From contig NZ_QFWW01000024.1 in the NCBI RefSeq assembly GCF_003265345.1, positions 160,687 to 224,686 of the forward strand: a DNA stretch of 64,000 bases. The letters run 5' to 3'. Shown here one piece after another: positions 62,901 to 64,000 of the stretch; the first letter of the stretch is position 1, and the number at the start of each line of letters is the position of its first letter. A program made the position numbers and the translations under genes. The DNA comes from Lentzea terrae. GTDB lineage: Bacteria > Actinomycetota > Actinomycetes > Mycobacteriales > Pseudonocardiaceae. The notes under the pieces are model-generated. The model worked only from the letters and a program-made list of their open reading frames with translations. It made no database searches and was not told the DNA's origin.

Positions 62901-63238
62901 TCAGGACCGTCTGGTCGCCTTGCGTGGGTGGCCGGACGGGCTTGGGTTGCGTCATCGCCGCTGCGCGACGATTGCGATTGGGGCTTGACTTCGGGGCCCT
63001 TGCGAGGCGCTGGTCGGGCGGAAAAGGTCGGATGCTTCGCACCCGCCTGATCCAGAAAGGGTAGCACCTCGATCCCAAAGTCAAGCCCCAATCGCAGGCG
63101 TGCGTGGTTGCGTTGGGTTGTTTAGCGTGCGGTCATTACCGGTTTCCCGCGTCGGTATTGCCTGTCCCGGCTCGGTTCACTCGGTCGTGTTCGTCCTGGG
63201 CCGTTATTGTTTCGTGATCTTGCGGTAGAGTAGAACAC
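62901..63238. other. Gene-free 338 bp with long inverted repeat
   Basis: No convincing gene is present. The stretch contains the 19-bp inverted repeat described separately, a second partial dyad inside it (GGGCGG at about 63016 and CCGCC at about 63043), and the promoter of the DUF222-HNH gene at its right end. Confidence 0.6.
62973..63096. repeat. 19-bp perfect inverted repeat with 86-bp spacer
   Basis: TGCGATTGGGGCTTGACTT (62973-62991) and AAGTCAAGCCCCAATCGCA (63078-63096) are exact reverse complements, and pairing resumes for GGG/CCC after one mismatch. The whole unit is 124 bp and lies between paaZ and a DUF222-HNH gene. It could be a terminator-like structure for paaZ or a miniature inverted-repeat element; no target-site duplication is obvious. 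Confidence 0.7.
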
Positions 63239-64000
63239 GTGATCGAAACCCGACTCCTCTCGACCGACGTGCTGCTGCGCGGCATCGTCGACGAGGTGAT
63301 GGAAATCCGGGTTCGCGAATCTTCGGTGATGCAGAAAATTGCCGAGTTGGATCGGCGCGGTGCCGCTTCCGAGCTGGGTTACAAGAATCTGGCTCAGGTG
63401 CTGCGGCACGTGGTGCGGTGGGATCTGAAGACCGCTCAGCGGTGGGTGGCGAACGCGGGGTTGCTGGGTCGGGAGATCACGCCGACCGGCAGTGAGCTTG
63501 CCCCGGAGCTTCCGGTGACCGCTGAGGCGGTGGCCGAGGGCGTGTTGTCGGTCGAGCATGTCGCGGTGGTCGCCGAGGTCATGCGGGACCTGCCCGCCGA
63601 ACACGAGGCCATGGTCGTGGGCTACGCACGGGAGTTCGAGCCCGCCGCGGTGCGCAAGCTGGGCCGGGCGCTCGTGTACGGCCTCTACCAGAACGACCCC
63701 GAGCCGCGTGACCCCGAGCCCGTGCCGCTGGTCAACCAGCACGTGAAGCGGTGGCGCAAGGACGGTCTGCTGGAGATCCGGGCGTTGCTGGACACGGTCA
63801 CCGGCGCCAAGTACGAGGCGCTGCTCGACCCGCTGGCCAAGCCCCGCCCGGACACGCCAGGGGAAGGCCCGGACCTGCGCTCGCGCACCGAACGCGAAGG
63901 CGACGCCCTGGCCGAGCTGGTCGACCTGATGCTGCGCGCCGACCAGCTACCTGAGCACGGCGGCGAACCGGTCACGCTCACCCTGACGATGCGCTACGAG
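63239..64000 (+). CDS. DUF222-type HNH endonuclease family protein (truncated by window end)
   Basis: The first 254 residues of a DUF222 protein are visible: LLRGIVDEVMEIRVRESSVMQKIAELDRRGAASELGYKNLAQVLRHVVRWDLKTAQRWVANAGLL, then VAEGVLSVEHVAVVAEVMRDLP and the EGDALAELVDLMLRADQLPEHGGEPVTLTLTM stretch. The C-terminal HNH nuclease domain expected for the family would lie to the right of the window. These genes occur in many near-identical copies in actinobacteria and are suspected mobile or intron-like elements. TAGAGT at 63226-63231, seven bases before GTG 63239, suggests a leaderless transcript. Confidence 0.9.
   Translation, partial: MIETRLLSTDVLLRGIVDEVMEIRVRESSVMQKIAELDRRGAASELGYKNLAQVLRHVVRWDLKTAQRWVANAGLLGREITPTGSELAPELPVTAEAVAEGVLSVEHVAVVAEVMRDLPAEHEAMVVGYAREFEPAAVRKLGRALVYGLYQNDPEPRDPEPVPLVNQHVKRWRKDGLLEIRALLDTVTGAKYEALLDPLAKPRPDTPGEGPDLRSRTEREGDALAELVDLMLRADQLPEHGGEPVTLTLTMRYE

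Overview
This is a GC-rich actinobacterial chromosome segment. The gene set points to the order Pseudonocardiales (Lentzea, Saccharothrix or a relative), but the sequence alone does not fix the genus. Signs are GTG starts, many leaderless TANNNT promoters, fused isobutyryl-CoA mutase, XRE/DUF397 pairs, F420-type nitroreductases, a DUF222-HNH gene and EshA-like family 2B encapsulins. No rRNA, tRNA, CRISPR array or insertion sequence was seen.

Layout. 1-6 kb: a catalytically degenerate prenyl synthase paralogue, an NAD-epimerase, a giant HTH-STAND-WD40 protein and a small secreted protein. 6.4-13.6 kb: icmF, a MOSC protein, a DUF1348/CGNR-regulator divergon, an alpha/beta hydrolase and a secreted DUF1080 protein. 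13.6-19.1 kb: a DosR/DevR-like dormancy block (Acg-type nitroreductase, GAF histidine kinase, NarL-type regulator, two-domain universal stress protein) interrupted by a compact ECF sigma-factor operon. 19.1-24.8 kb: YceI/MarR divergon, GlxA-type regulator, two divergent citrate synthases (one carrying a MerR-like HTH) around a cluster of ATGTTGA half-sites, and a membrane acyltransferase.

24.8-33.4 kb is the main feature: a tightly coupled seven-gene minus-strand operon, encapsulin shell A - terpene cyclase - degenerate terpene cyclase - encapsulin shell B - polyprenyl synthase - ispH - dxs. It joins the first and last MEP-pathway enzymes, a chain elongase, one canonical cyclase and one metal-motif-less cyclase to two cyclic-nucleotide-binding-domain encapsulins. 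I read this as a self-supplied terpenoid nanocompartment. The degenerate prenyl synthase at the left edge is a clear paralogue of the one in the operon.

33.8-45.7 kb: Gfo/Idh/MocA oxidoreductase with a ROK repressor, AraC regulator plus VOC protein, a large secreted subtilisin, a methyltransferase, a polytopic membrane protein, a DEAD-box helicase, and a holin-like small protein preceded by a 17-residue coupled ORF. 45.8-50 kb: class III dioxygenase, an XRE/DUF397 regulator cassette with two divergent small proteins, and an ornithine cyclodeaminase. 49.9-64 kb: secreted GH16-ricin glucanase with a CebR-like operator, MFS exporter with TetR, a LuxR/acyl-CoA ligase/SDR block around a 24-bp palindrome, LysR/nitroreductase, a cytochrome P450 remnant, paaZ, a 19-bp inverted repeat and a truncated DUF222-HNH gene at the right edge.

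Much of the segment is built from divergent regulator-target pairs with visible palindromes in the shared promoter, so several operator assignments can be tested directly.
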